Shown: one piece after another, positions 39,900 through 47,985 of the stretch
Layout: every line of letters starts with the position of its first letter
Position numbering within the stretch: position 1 is the stretch's first letter
Program-made: the position numbers and the translations under genes
Origin: Anaerocolumna sp. AGMB13025
Lineage (GTDB): Bacteria > Bacillota > Clostridia > Lachnospirales > Lachnospiraceae
NCBI RefSeq assembly: GCF_029689925.1
Contig: NZ_CP121445.1
Span: forward strand, 2,225,001-2,289,000
DNA: 64,000 nucleotides
Reading direction: 5' to 3'
The notes under the pieces: generated by a model
Database searches by the model: none
The model's input: only the letters and a program-made list of their open reading frames with translations
What the model was told of the DNA's origin: nothing

Positions 39900-39984
39900 T
39901 ATGAGGAAGTTTGTTGGTCCTGATTGATTTGTAGTGCTTTAAAGCCTCTTCCGTAAGCAAATAATAAGTAAGGAAGGTATAAAC

Positions 39985-41688
39985 ATGTTTGATATATCAC
40001 TGGATGGAGTAAAAAAATATATGGATTCCACATTGGTCCTAAAAAATATAACCTTTATGGTGAATGGAGGAGAAAAAGCCGGAATAATCGGAGAAAACGG
40101 AAGCGGCAAAACAACAATCCTTAAATTAATAGCAGGTAAATTAAAACTAAATCACTGTGCAGGTTACCCCTTTGCGCCGGTACCTCCCGGATATGATGAA
40201 GGCTTTGTGGTAAAACCGGATACTTGTGTCTGCGCATATCTTGATCAGATGCCGGAATATGGGGAGGGGTTAAAGGTAATTGATGTATTAAACCTGGCAT
40301 TTGAAGAAGTCCAAGAGATTGAAAAGGATATGCGTAAGTTGGAAGAGGAGATGAAGGTGCTAATAGACCATGATTTGGATGCAGTCCTTAAGAAATACAG
40401 CAAATTGTCAGAGCTTTATGAACTAAAGGGTGGTTACGAAACAGCAGAGAAAGTAAATCGTATCTGCAAAGGGCTAAAATTCGAAGAGAGCTTTTTAAGA
40501 CAGGAATTTAACCTGTTGAGCGGCGGAGAAAAGACTACCGTAGTACTTGGTAAACTGCTTATTGATAATCCGGATATCCTGCTGCTGGATGAACCGACCA
40601 ATCATCTGGACATGGAGTCGGTGGAATGGCTGGAGGAATATCTTAAGAATTACAAAGGGACCGTAATAATTGTATCCCATGACCGGTATTTTCTAGATCA
40701 TGTGGTTACTAAAATCATTGAAATTGAAGATAAGATAAGTGTTACCTATAAGGGCAACTACTCCCAGTATGTTTTGTTTAAAGAGGATAAACTGAGAATT
40801 CAAAACGACAACTATAAAGAACAGCAAAAGAAGATCAATTCCATGGAAAAGTCCGTGAAAGAATTAAGGGACTGGGCACAGAGGGCAGATAATAACAAGT
40901 TCTTTAAGAGGGCTGCCAGTATGCAGATTAAGCTTGACAAAATGGAACGGGTAGAAAAGCCGGTATTTGAGAAACGAAATATGAAGTTGAATTTTAGCAC
41001 TTCCGAACGGTCAGGCAATGTGACCATACAGGCAGTAAACCTTTCTAAAGGTTTCGGGGATAAGATGCTTTTGAAAGAGACTGGATTACTGGTTAATTAT
41101 GGAGAAAGGGTGGCATTGATTGGCGCCAATGGCAGTGGAAAGACAACCTTTTTAAAAATGCTGCTGGGTGAAGAAACACCTGATGAAGGTTATGTTAAGC
41201 TGGGAGCTAATGTAAGAACTGCCTACCTGCCCCAGAAGATCAGTTTTGATAATGAAGACCTCACTGTGTTGGACTGCTTTCGGGAAGATCTCATGATTCT
41301 TGAAGGGAAAGCCAGGGAATATCTGGCCAAATTCATGTTTTATGGAGGAAATGTTTACAAGAAGATAAAACATCTATCTGGAGGTGAGAAAATACGACTT
41401 AAGTTAAGTAAGCTGCTATATGAGGATATTAATTTGCTGATACTTGATGAACCTACGAATCATCTGGATACAGTATCCATAGAAACTCTCGAAAAAGCAC
41501 TGGAAGGGTTTAAAGGAACTATATTTTTTATATCCCACGACAGATACTTTATTAATAAAATTGGGGAAAGAGTTATCGCCATAGAAGAAAAAAACTTTAA
41601 AAGTTATCCGGGAAATTTTGATTATTATAGAGAGATGCTAGACGAATTATGTTTGAGAAGAGATACTTCAGTGCAGAGTAAAAAATAA
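39985..41688 (+). CDS. ABC-F ATPase (ribosome-protection / translation-factor type)
   Basis: A 567-residue soluble protein with two ABC domains and no membrane part. Walker A loops are at 36-43 (GENGSGKT) and 380-387 (GANGSGKT); signature motifs LSGGEKTTVVL and LSGGEKIRLKL; Walker B with the ABC-F hallmark LLLDEPTNHLD and LILDEPTNHLD. A charged linker of about 90 residues (near 265-345) joins them; in this family it reaches into the ribosomal P-site region. A long loop in domain 1 (near 55-85) is unusual. Leader peptide and terminators upstream favour an antibiotic-resistance subtype induced by ribosome stalling; the drug is unknown. Confidence 0.9.
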   Translation: MFDISLDGVKKYMDSTLVLKNITFMVNGGEKAGIIGENGSGKTTILKLIAGKLKLNHCAGYPFAPVPPGYDEGFVVKPDTCVCAYLDQMPEYGEGLKVIDVLNLAFEEVQEIEKDMRKLEEEMKVLIDHDLDAVLKKYSKLSELYELKGGYETAEKVNRICKGLKFEESFLRQEFNLLSGGEKTTVVLGKLLIDNPDILLLDEPTNHLDMESVEWLEEYLKNYKGTVIIVSHDRYFLDHVVTKIIEIEDKISVTYKGNYSQYVLFKEDKLRIQNDNYKEQQKKINSMEKSVKELRDWAQRADNNKFFKRAASMQIKLDKMERVEKPVFEKRNMKLNFSTSERSGNVTIQAVNLSKGFGDKMLLKETGLLVNYGERVALIGANGSGKTTFLKMLLGEETPDEGYVKLGANVRTAYLPQKISFDNEDLTVLDCFREDLMILEGKAREYLAKFMFYGGNVYKKIKHLSGGEKIRLKLSKLLYEDINLLILDEPTNHLDTVSIETLEKALEGFKGTIFFISHDRYFINKIGERVIAIEEKNFKSYPGNFDYYREMLDELCLRRDTSVQSKK

Positions 41689-41781
41689 AATTATAAACCT
41701 TGATTGGTATATTTTAGGCCTTGGTTGTTTTATTCAGCGGCATAATGTGATAAGCTGTATAGTAGAAGGAGTGAAAATAGT

Positions 41782-42897
41782 ATGAATTTAAGAACATTTC
41801 AATTAGAAGATTATTACGATAAGCATGAATTCTCAACCCCCTACCTGCTTTCACAGTCCGATTGCGAATCTATGACTATTAGGGAATTATTGTCTTTCGA
41901 ACCGGGTGCAGAGGAGGCTTTTCTGGAGACTTGGTTGGGCTATACGGAAGTAAAAGGAGACGTAAGGCTTAGGGAAAAGGCAGCAGCTCTTTATAAAACC
42001 TGCCAAAGTGAGGAAATACTGATTCATGCAGGTGCAGAAGAAGCGGTGTTTAACTTTATGCAGATTTTTTTACAGACTGGGGATCATATGATATACTTGT
42101 CACCTGCTTATCAGTCCCTTTATGAAGTGGCAGCTTCAAGAGGCTGTGAGGTTTCGCCCTGGAAGCTTTGCCAGTCTGAGGAAGGATGGAGCTGTAATTT
42201 TGATGACCTTGTGGGATTAATAAAGCAGAATACAAAACTACTTGTCATTAATACACCACATAATCCAACCGGCTACAGTTTTACGGAGGAAGAACTTAAG
42301 CGTATTGCCGTTCTTGCCAGGGAACATAATATCTTTGTATTTTGTGACCAGGTCTATAAGGATCTGGAATGGGACGGTGAGGAACACTCCTGGTTTTGTG
42401 ATTTATATGAGAATTCTCTGTCCTTAGGTGTTATGTCAAAAGCTTACGGTCTGCCTGGTCTTCGGATTGGTTGGATTGCAACTCATAACAAAGAGGTGTA
42501 TGAAAGTATGGTAAAATATAAATATTATACTACCATTTGCAGCAGCGCACCCAGCGAATTCCTATCCGTTCTGGCACTTAAGCACAGAGACAGGATTCTT
42601 AAGCGGAATATATCTCTTATTAAAGATAATATAGAATATGCCGAGAATTTCTTTGAAAAATATAGTGATTTATTTATAAATAATAAACCTCAGGCCGGTC
42701 CCATTGCTTTTCATAAGTTAAAGATTACGGGAGGAATTACAGGCTTTTGCGAGAAGTTAATTGAGAAAAAAGGAGTTCTTTTACTTCCGGGAGATGTATA
42801 TGAGGTCGATGGGGATTATTTCAGAATGGGTTATGGACGTAAGAATTTTAAGAAAGCCCTGATAAAACTAGACGAATATCTTGCAGAAAACATATAA
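41782..42897 (+). CDS. Class I/II PLP-dependent aminotransferase
   Basis: A 371-residue fold-type I PLP enzyme. The cofactor lysine lies in VMSKAYGLPGLRIGWIA; NTPHNPTGYSF and FCDQVYKDLEW are the other PLP-contact blocks, and the C-terminal Arg in YFRMGYGRKNF binds substrate carboxylate. It begins with a LEDYYDKHEF segment seen in the group of small aminotransferases that includes capreomycidine-synthase-like proteins. GAAGGAG precedes the ATG. It stands alone; the substrate cannot be told from context. A weak aggct/agcct hairpin near 42960 may end its transcript. Confidence 0.88.
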   Translation: MNLRTFQLEDYYDKHEFSTPYLLSQSDCESMTIRELLSFEPGAEEAFLETWLGYTEVKGDVRLREKAAALYKTCQSEEILIHAGAEEAVFNFMQIFLQTGDHMIYLSPAYQSLYEVAASRGCEVSPWKLCQSEEGWSCNFDDLVGLIKQNTKLLVINTPHNPTGYSFTEEELKRIAVLAREHNIFVFCDQVYKDLEWDGEEHSWFCDLYENSLSLGVMSKAYGLPGLRIGWIATHNKEVYESMVKYKYYTTICSSAPSEFLSVLALKHRDRILKRNISLIKDNIEYAENFFEKYSDLFINNKPQAGPIAFHKLKITGGITGFCEKLIEKKGVLLLPGDVYEVDGDYFRMGYGRKNFKKALIKLDEYLAENI

Positions 42898-43152
42898 TAT
42901 TAACTAATTAGCAGCTGCAACCTGTAACTGGACGATGAAACTAAAACGGTTTGTTCTATAGGCTGAATAAAATAAGCCTTTTAGCAGAAAAATATTCAAG
43001 ATGTGAACAAATGTAAATATCTCTGAAAAATATCTCTGAAAATTATGAAAGAAACACTGGAAGAAACACTAGAAGAAAAACTGAAAGAAACACGGAATAT
43101 TACATTCTTAGCTGATATACTCTACCTTTGGATAAACAGGGAAGGAGATATA

Positions 43153-43971
43153 ATGGAACAGTTGTTATTTGGTATATCCGGTTTACCACAGGGTGATGGA
43201 AGCCGTAAATTTAAATATGCTTCGGCGATACCCTATTTAAAAGCACTTGGTCTGGATGCGATGGAACTTCTCTTTGTGAGAAATGTGAATGTAACAGCAA
43301 AGAATATGGAGGAAATATTAAAGTCCAAAGAAGAGAATGACTTTTATCTTTCTGCCCACGGCTCCCATTATATTAATCTGAATTCAGAGGAAAAAGGAAA
43401 GCAGAATGAGTCACTGGAGAGGATCAAAGCCGCTGCAGCAGGTCTGATAAGCGTAAGAGGAAGGAGCCTTATCTTTCATCCGGGCTATTACATGAAAGCT
43501 GCGAAAACAGAGGCTTACTTAACCATAAAAGAAAATCTGTTAAAACTCCCTAGTCAGGGGATAGATTACCGTCTGGAAACAACGGGAAAAGAAACGCAGT
43601 TTGGAACACTGGAGGAATTGGTATCTCTATGTAAAGAAGTTAAGACCTGCAAATTGTGTATCGACTTTTCTCATATTCATGCCAGAACGAACGGAAGCTT
43701 GAAAAGTTATGAAGATTTCAAAAGTATTCTGCAATATATCTCCTGTCATCTGGGAAGAGAAGCACTTGATGACCTGCATATCCATATGGGCGGTATTGCT
43801 TATGGTTTGAAGGGTGAAATAAAGCATCTGCCTCTGCAAGAGAGTGATTTTAATTATACAGCTTGTCTGCAGGCAATCAAAGACTTTAATGTCAGAGGGT
43901 GTATCATTGCAGAAGGACCCCTTCTTGAAAGGGATGCACTGTTATTAAAGGAAACGTATAATAACTTATAA
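43153..43971 (+). CDS. TIM-barrel AP endonuclease-family 2 (endonuclease IV-like) protein
   Basis: A 272-residue barrel protein. The pattern FGISGLPQGDGSRKF, LSAHGSHYINLNS, LIFHPGYYM, YRLETTGKETQFGTLEEL, CIDFSHIHARTNG and DDLHIHMGG supplies the His/Glu/Asp metal ligands expected in the xylose isomerase-like/endonuclease IV superfamily, at the right spacings. It is close in size to Nfo (about 280), so an apurinic-site endonuclease role is plausible, but it is divergent. The ATG at 43153 follows AAGGAGA; an earlier ATG at 43045 would add 36 residues encoded by a short ACTGGAAGAAAC repeat and lacks a ribosome site. Confidence 0.78.
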   Translation: MEQLLFGISGLPQGDGSRKFKYASAIPYLKALGLDAMELLFVRNVNVTAKNMEEILKSKEENDFYLSAHGSHYINLNSEEKGKQNESLERIKAAAAGLISVRGRSLIFHPGYYMKAAKTEAYLTIKENLLKLPSQGIDYRLETTGKETQFGTLEELVSLCKEVKTCKLCIDFSHIHARTNGSLKSYEDFKSILQYISCHLGREALDDLHIHMGGIAYGLKGEIKHLPLQESDFNYTACLQAIKDFNVRGCIIAEGPLLERDALLLKETYNNL

Positions 43972-43975
43972 TTTG

Positions 43976-44002
43976 GAAGGGCGGCTGCTAGAGCTGCCCT
44001 TC
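43976..44002 (+). terminator. Terminator after TIM-barrel gene
   Basis: gaagggcggct/agctgcccttc, an 11-bp stem with one mismatch and a 5-nt loop, 5 bases after the stop. Confidence 0.75.
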
Positions 44003-44089
44003 TGTTAATGGTATACCAGCTGTACAGAAGAGACAGGACCGTTAATACGGTATGAATCTGGAGCAGCTTCGATTAGAATAATATAAGTT

Positions 44090-44431
44090 TTAATTTTTTT
44101 GCATATCGCGAAGAAAATGATGCAATAGAGAAATAATAAAAGCTGCCAGCAAAGAATTTAAAGCGCCTCCCATACTAATTCCTGTTACAAAATGGTCTGA
44201 TATCATTATAGTCCAGGAATTCACAATAAAAGTGAACAGCCCAAAGGTAATAATCGTAAAGGGCAGGGTTACCAATAAAAGAATTGGTTTTAATATCAGA
44301 TTAACAATCAGCAAAACAAATCCCATAAGGAGCAGCGAAGATGTATTCTCTATTGAGACCGTGCTGATTAACTTGGATAATATATAAATAGTCAGTATGA
44401 TAGAAATATATTTTAGAAATATTTTATTCAT
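44090..44431 (-). CDS. Four-TM phage-holin-superfamily IV membrane protein
   Basis: A 113-residue membrane protein with four hydrophobic segments (about 6-24, 30-50, 58-77, 90-108) and the family block NLILKPILLLVTLPFTIITFGLFTFIVN. This Phage_holin_4_2 family is common on bacterial chromosomes with unknown function; the name does not imply prophage, and no phage genes are near. The ATG at 44429-44431 follows GGGGGT; a start 45 bases upstream has no ribosome site. It lies downstream of the SHOCT-like operon in the same direction but 170 bp away. Confidence 0.85.
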   Translation of the reverse strand: MNKIFLKYISIILTIYILSKLISTVSIENTSSLLLMGFVLLIVNLILKPILLLVTLPFTIITFGLFTFIVNSWTIMISDHFVTGISMGGALNSLLAAFIISLLHHFLRDMQKN

Positions 44432-44600
44432 GTTTACCCCCAATGTATATCGCAGCTTCACTTGCGATACTGTCACAAAATACAGGATGTAGAATTGTAT
44501 TGTGGCTTTTTTTCAATTTCTTATATTTTCGTTCAGTAAGATTTATAATACTTGTGGAAATGCTGTTTTTCTCTGTTATATAACGATTAAAGCTATAATA

Positions 44601-44909
44601 TTATCGGATTTCTATGGATACCTTTACCTGAGGTGTATCAACCTTAACCAGATCATAGGGTTCCTCGCCTTTTAAGGAGTCAAACAGTTTATCTGCCATC
44701 TGAACCAATACTTTTATGGTATCAATGGAATAGGAGGAAGTTTGTCTTTGGTTACCCCGAACAAAGAGACCTGCGGTCAGTACCAAATCGTCGATACAAT
44801 CCAGAAGTTCCTGAAGAATATACATGGGAACTGGAATAGAAAACTTAAAGTGACGGTTATTCTCAGCCCCTAATTTTATCCAAATTAACCTAAAATATTT
44901 AGTCGACAT
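44601..44909 (-). CDS. Uncharacterised protein, third gene of DUF2089/SHOCT-like operon
   Basis: A 102-residue protein related to the C-terminal part of the gene before it: both have a beta-strand followed by VPMYILQELLDCIDDLVL or VPIRLLTTLGEIAGKMVV, and both end in a charged strand (TPQVKVSIEIR; NTNVKVKIYVD). It lacks the N-terminal SHOCT-like helical hairpin. Its start overlaps the previous gene by 11 bases and AAAGGT lies inside that gene, so translation is coupled. Function unknown; a heteromer with its neighbour is plausible. Confidence 0.75.
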   Translation of the reverse strand: MSTKYFRLIWIKLGAENNRHFKFSIPVPMYILQELLDCIDDLVLTAGLFVRGNQRQTSSYSIDTIKVLVQMADKLFDSLKGEEPYDLVKVDTPQVKVSIEIR

Positions 44910-45345
44910 ATATTTTGACCTTTACATTGGTATTATGTTCTTCGTCCCAGGCTTCCACATCCACTATGTTAGGGTCATCCAAGGTACCGTTTAACAGGTC
45001 TTCGATGATTTTTACAAAATCTATGCTAGTGATGTCAATACCATTTTGTTCCATATTCCTTCTTGTATCGCTTGGTACCAGAACTACCATTTTTCCGGCA
45101 ATTTCACCTAGAGTTGTTAACAGTCGTATGGGTACATTGACATTAACATTGACTGTGTTATTTTCCGAGGTAACTTTAATTTTCAGGAACTTGTAATTCC
45201 GTCGGACAGTCCCGGAAGCCGGCTCGAGATAAGATTTAGTCTCAGTTTCTGATGCTGTTCCCAAAGCTTCTAAAAGTTCCATCCCTTCTGCGGCAGTGAT
45301 CTGTCCCTTTTCAATCATTTCCAGTATTTTTAATTGTTCATTCAT
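44899..45345 (-). CDS. SHOCT-like domain protein, second gene of the operon
   Basis: A 148-residue protein. Residues 1-30 (LKILEMIEKGQITAAEGMELLEAL) are the short SHOCT-like/YvlB N-terminal helical hairpin also found at the C-terminus of the DUF2089 protein upstream. Residues 50-148 form a beta-rich domain with an alternating KIKVTSENNTVNVNVNVP strand. Such proteins often sit beside envelope-stress or toast-rack (DUF4097) genes. Ribosome site GAGGAGGT is ideal. Gap to the upstream gene is 21 bp. Confidence 0.82.
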   Translation of the reverse strand: MNEQLKILEMIEKGQITAAEGMELLEALGTASETETKSYLEPASGTVRRNYKFLKIKVTSENNTVNVNVNVPIRLLTTLGEIAGKMVVLVPSDTRRNMEQNGIDITSIDFVKIIEDLLNGTLDDPNIVDVEAWDEEHNTNVKVKIYVD

Positions 45346-45366
45346 GATAATACCTCCTCATACTTA

Positions 45367-45756
45367 TTATAGAGTTTTTAATTGTTCCGTGGCTTCTTTT
45401 GGGGTGATTTCGCCCTTTGATAATTGTTCTAGTATCTCGCTTCTGGCAGCCTTTTTCACTTCATTCTCCCTGGTGGTTTCCTTATCAGGAATATCAAATC
45501 CCAGGTTTTTAATAACAGCATCTAATTTACCTCTTACGGTAGGATAAGATATACCAAGTTCTTTCTCCACATCCTTGATATTGCCCCGGCACTTTATAAA
45601 GACCTTAACAAAATTTAAATCATCTTCCGGAAGACGGCAGAATTCGCAAGGCTGAAAGTCTCCTTCAATTGCTGTGGAACATCTGGGGCAGCCAAGTTTG
45701 GTTATGGAAAGCTTTTCACCGCATACGGGACATATTCCCGGAGCTTTATACTTCAT
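45367..45756 (-). CDS. DUF2089 zinc-ribbon/HTH protein, first gene of the operon
   Basis: A 129-residue probable regulator. Residues 6-45 carry four CxxC-type pairs (CPVCGEKL, CPRCSTAIEG, CEFCRLPE) for zinc; residues about 50-90 form a helix-turn-helix (VKVFIKCRGNIKDVEKELGISYPTVRGKLD); the C-terminus (EILEQLSKGEITPKEATEQL) is the SHOCT-like hairpin. The ATG at 45754-45756 follows AGAGGTG; an upstream in-frame ATG has no ribosome site. It likely autoregulates the operon; this is inferred from the HTH. Confidence 0.85.
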   Translation of the reverse strand: MKYKAPGICPVCGEKLSITKLGCPRCSTAIEGDFQPCEFCRLPEDDLNFVKVFIKCRGNIKDVEKELGISYPTVRGKLDAVIKNLGFDIPDKETTRENEVKKAARSEILEQLSKGEITPKEATEQLKTL

Positions 45757-45801
45757 TGCATTCACCTCTAATATATTTTGATGACATAAATATACTCCCA
45801 A

Positions 45802-46422
45802 TAATTAAAAAAGTCAATATATAAATTAAAATAATTAAATTAAATATTAAATATATTAAGTTTTACATGAAATATATTCAAAAATATTCAAAATAATTAA
45901 TCAAACAGTTAATCTAACCTTATAATTCCTAAAACTCTATCGTGAAACAATAATTAAGGAGGTAAATTCCTGGACTGGTTGAATGAATGGAATGGTATTC
46001 GTGCAAAAGAAGGTAAATGAAAGTTTAGAGGTAAAAAACTTATGTCATTGAAAGTATATAAAGAGACATTAAGAAATTCATAAAGCAAGGAGAATATTAA
46101 GAAGAACAGGAGTATGGAAATAGATGACAGGTGTAAACCAGAAAAACTGAGAAATATAAGCAATTGAGAAGAACAGATATCAAAAGGTTTTTATACAAAA
46201 TTACAGCTGCTGTAAATAATCAATATCTGGATTAACTTATACTTTGTATTCATAAGTTAAGGATAGATTATCTACAGCAGCTCATTATTGCAGCCATTAA
46301 TGCAGCTCATTATTAAAAAGAAATATAATTTTTGTTAATAGAGAGCGTAAAAAATGTTGTGTCCAAGCTAAGATTTGATAACAAAAATCTGCTTCTTGGC
46401 AAGATAAAAGAAGTTTGATTTA
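45802..46422. other. 620-bp intergenic region without a supported gene
   Basis: The left part is very AT-rich (about 45800-45960) and should carry the promoter of the DUF2089 operon. AAGGAGG at 45957 and AGAGGT at 46028 precede only very short ORFs (13-17 codons). A long hairpin lies at 46205-46282, followed by a direct repeat of gcagctcattatt-like sequence, and then the 3' flank of oadB. Confidence 0.5.
46205..46282. terminator. Long imperfect hairpin downstream of oadB
   Basis: agctgctgta-aataatc ... attaacttat pairs with ataagttaa ... gattat-ctacagcagct over about 30 positions. No T-run on either side. The agctgctgta tip also occurs in the hairpin at 21425-21505. Confidence 0.5.
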
Positions 46423-47559
46423 TCAGCCAAATAAAGATAAAAGGATACCGGCAGCTACAGCGGAACCAATTACGCCAGCCACATTAGGACCCATTGCGTG
46501 CATAAGCAGGTAATTTCCGGGTCTTGCTTTTTGACCTTCCACCTGAGATACTCTGGCTGCCATAGGAACAGCGGATACACCGGCAGAGCCAATCAATGGA
46601 TTAATCTTACCTCCGGTTGCCCAACACATGAACTTACCGATTAAGAGTCCGCCCACTGTACTGAACATAAATGCAAGAAGTCCTAAAACGATGATTCCAA
46701 GAGTCTGTGGTCTTAAGAATTCAGTACCTGCAGCAGTTGCACCTACGGTAACACCAAGGAATATGGTTACTATATTAATTAATGCATTCTGAACTGTATC
46801 GGATAGTCTCTCAACTACTCCTGATTCTCTGAAAAGATTACCTAACATCAACATACCAATTAAGGGTGCAACAGAGGGCAGTAACAGGATACAAAGGATA
46901 GAAACTACAATAGGAAAACATATTTTTTCTAATTTTGAAACTTGTCTTAACTGCTTCATCTCTATTTGGCGCTCTTTTTCCGTAGTGATTAATTTCATCA
47001 GCGGCGGTTGAATAAGTGGTATAAGAGCCATATAAGAATAAGCTGCGATAGCTATGGAAGCTAACAGATGAGGTGCTAATCTTGTTGTGAGATAGATAGC
47101 CGTCGGACCGTCGGCACCGCCGATAATACCGATCGAGGCAGCTTCCTCCGGTGTAAAGCCTAATAAAGTAGCAATAATAAAAGCGATAGCAATACCAAAC
47201 TGTGATCCTGCACCAATCATAAGACTGCTGGGACGTGCAATTAATGGACCGAAATCAGTCATAGCACCGATACCTAAAAAGATCAGAGAGGGATAAATAC
47301 CTTTTTTAACACCAAGATACAGATAATATAAAAGTCCTCCGACTTCTTTGGAACTTGCCGGTTCATTCATTAAACCGGTAAGGGGTAAATTAGCCAGTAA
47401 CATACCAAAGGCAATTGGCAGTAAAAGCAAGGGTTCAAATTTTTTACCTATAGCAAGATAAATGAGTACACATGAAACTACTATCATTACAAGAGACTGC
47501 CAGGTTAACGCAACAAAACCGGAATCCTCCCATAATTTAATTAATGAATCAATAAACAC
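46423..47559 (-). CDS. oadB: Na+-translocating decarboxylase beta subunit
   Basis: A 378-residue integral membrane protein with about nine to eleven hydrophobic segments. The conserved Na+-pathway block GIIGGADGPTAIYLTTRL contains Asp150, equivalent to the essential Asp of OadB; LGIGAMTDFGPLIARP, SAGVSAVPMAARV and LLMHAMGPNVAGVIGSAVAAG are other family blocks. It pumps Na+ coupled to decarboxylation of oxaloacetate, methylmalonyl-CoA or glutaconyl-CoA. The GTG start follows GGGAGG. The gamma subunit is encoded 54 bp upstream, but no carboxyltransferase or biotin-carrier gene is adjacent, so the substrate is open. Confidence 0.95.
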   Translation of the reverse strand: MFIDSLIKLWEDSGFVALTWQSLVMIVVSCVLIYLAIGKKFEPLLLLPIAFGMLLANLPLTGLMNEPASSKEVGGLLYYLYLGVKKGIYPSLIFLGIGAMTDFGPLIARPSSLMIGAGSQFGIAIAFIIATLLGFTPEEAASIGIIGGADGPTAIYLTTRLAPHLLASIAIAAYSYMALIPLIQPPLMKLITTEKERQIEMKQLRQVSKLEKICFPIVVSILCILLLPSVAPLIGMLMLGNLFRESGVVERLSDTVQNALINIVTIFLGVTVGATAAGTEFLRPQTLGIIVLGLLAFMFSTVGGLLIGKFMCWATGGKINPLIGSAGVSAVPMAARVSQVEGQKARPGNYLLMHAMGPNVAGVIGSAVAAGILLSLFG

Positions 47560-47613
47560 AATTTAATCCTCCCTTATTTCCGTCAGTCTATTATTAGATT
47601 TACCGACTTTTCA

Positions 47614-47763
47614 TTATTTTTCTGATGAATTTGCATCAGGTTTTTTCTCAATAGACATAATAATTGAAGAAAATACCCGGATGATGGCCCATAATATTCC
47701 AAGTACTGCAAATACAACGGCCATGCAGAATAATCCAATAAGTATGCTTTCAGATATCGACAT
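47614..47763 (-). CDS. oadG: OadG-like decarboxylase gamma subunit, 49 residues
   Basis: A short gene starting at ATG 47761-47763 with GAGGTG 5 bases upstream. The product has one N-terminal membrane helix (about 6-27, LIGLFCMAVVFAVLGILWAI), then RVFSSIIMSIEK and a short polar tail. This is the fold of the OadG family, which anchors the alpha subunit to the membrane pump and may bind zinc; it is shorter than the usual 80-120 residues and lacks the long tail. Position right before oadB supports the call. A longer overlapping frame in the same region is a shadow. Confidence 0.8.
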   Translation of the reverse strand: MSISESILIGLFCMAVVFAVLGILWAIIRVFSSIIMSIEKKPDANSSEK

Positions 47764-47804
47764 TCTTTCACCTCGTTCCAAAAAAATTTTATATGAAATT
47801 TACT

Positions 47805-47841
47805 AAAAAAAGGCGAAGAACTTCAATAGAAGCTCTCCACC
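47805..47841 (-). terminator. Attenuator-like terminator in the oadGB leader
   Basis: Reading the minus strand: ggtggagagcttc, loop tatt, gaagttcttcgcc, then seven T residues. All 13 positions can pair when G-U pairs are allowed. It lies between the oadGB promoter and the oadG start. Confidence 0.8.
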
Positions 47842-47909
47842 CTATAAGCTAAAAACTTGAAACAGTCATAATAACTGCCAACCGGAAAAAATGAAATATT
47901 TTTTCCTCA

Positions 47910-47938
47910 ATGATACCATATTTTACAGGTAATGTCAA
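47910..47938 (-). promoter_or_regulatory. Sigma-A promoter of oadGB
   Basis: On the minus strand TTGACA (47933-47938), 17-bp spacer and TATCAT (47910-47915). Transcription would start near 47903, giving a leader of about 140 nt that includes a ggaaaaaa/ttttttcc hairpin and the attenuator-like stem. Confidence 0.7.
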
Positions 47939-47985
47939 TTAATTAACGAAGATATAACATGAAAAACACATATCTTTTGACAGAA

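Larger units (their letters stand above)
39109..39984 (+). promoter_or_regulatory. Long structured leader region of the ABC-F gene
   Basis: These 876 bases hold no normal gene. In order: TTGACA with a weak TTTATT 17 bases on (39232-39260), a 170-bp palindrome, an 8-codon ORF with AAAGGAG, an intrinsic terminator, and two further palindromes, then AAGGAAGG and the ABC-F start. Longer frames in 39500-39900 overlap each other and have no ribosome sites. Confidence 0.6.

Noticed and set aside
39502..39904. Three overlapping 60-90 codon frames before the ABC-F gene
   Set aside because: No ribosome sites, they cross the intrinsic terminator and their composition is unlike coding sequence here.
44090..44431. 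Holin-like protein as a sign of prophage
   Set aside because: This 4TM family is common outside phages and no phage gene is nearby.
45957..46170. Short ORFs of 13-17 codons behind AAGGAGG or AGAGGT
   Set aside because: Very short, poorly spaced from the ribosome-like sites and without any recognisable product.
47583..47771. 62-codon minus-strand frame
   Set aside because: Overlaps the OadG-like gene in another frame; the oadG frame has the better ribosome site and a family-like membrane helix.
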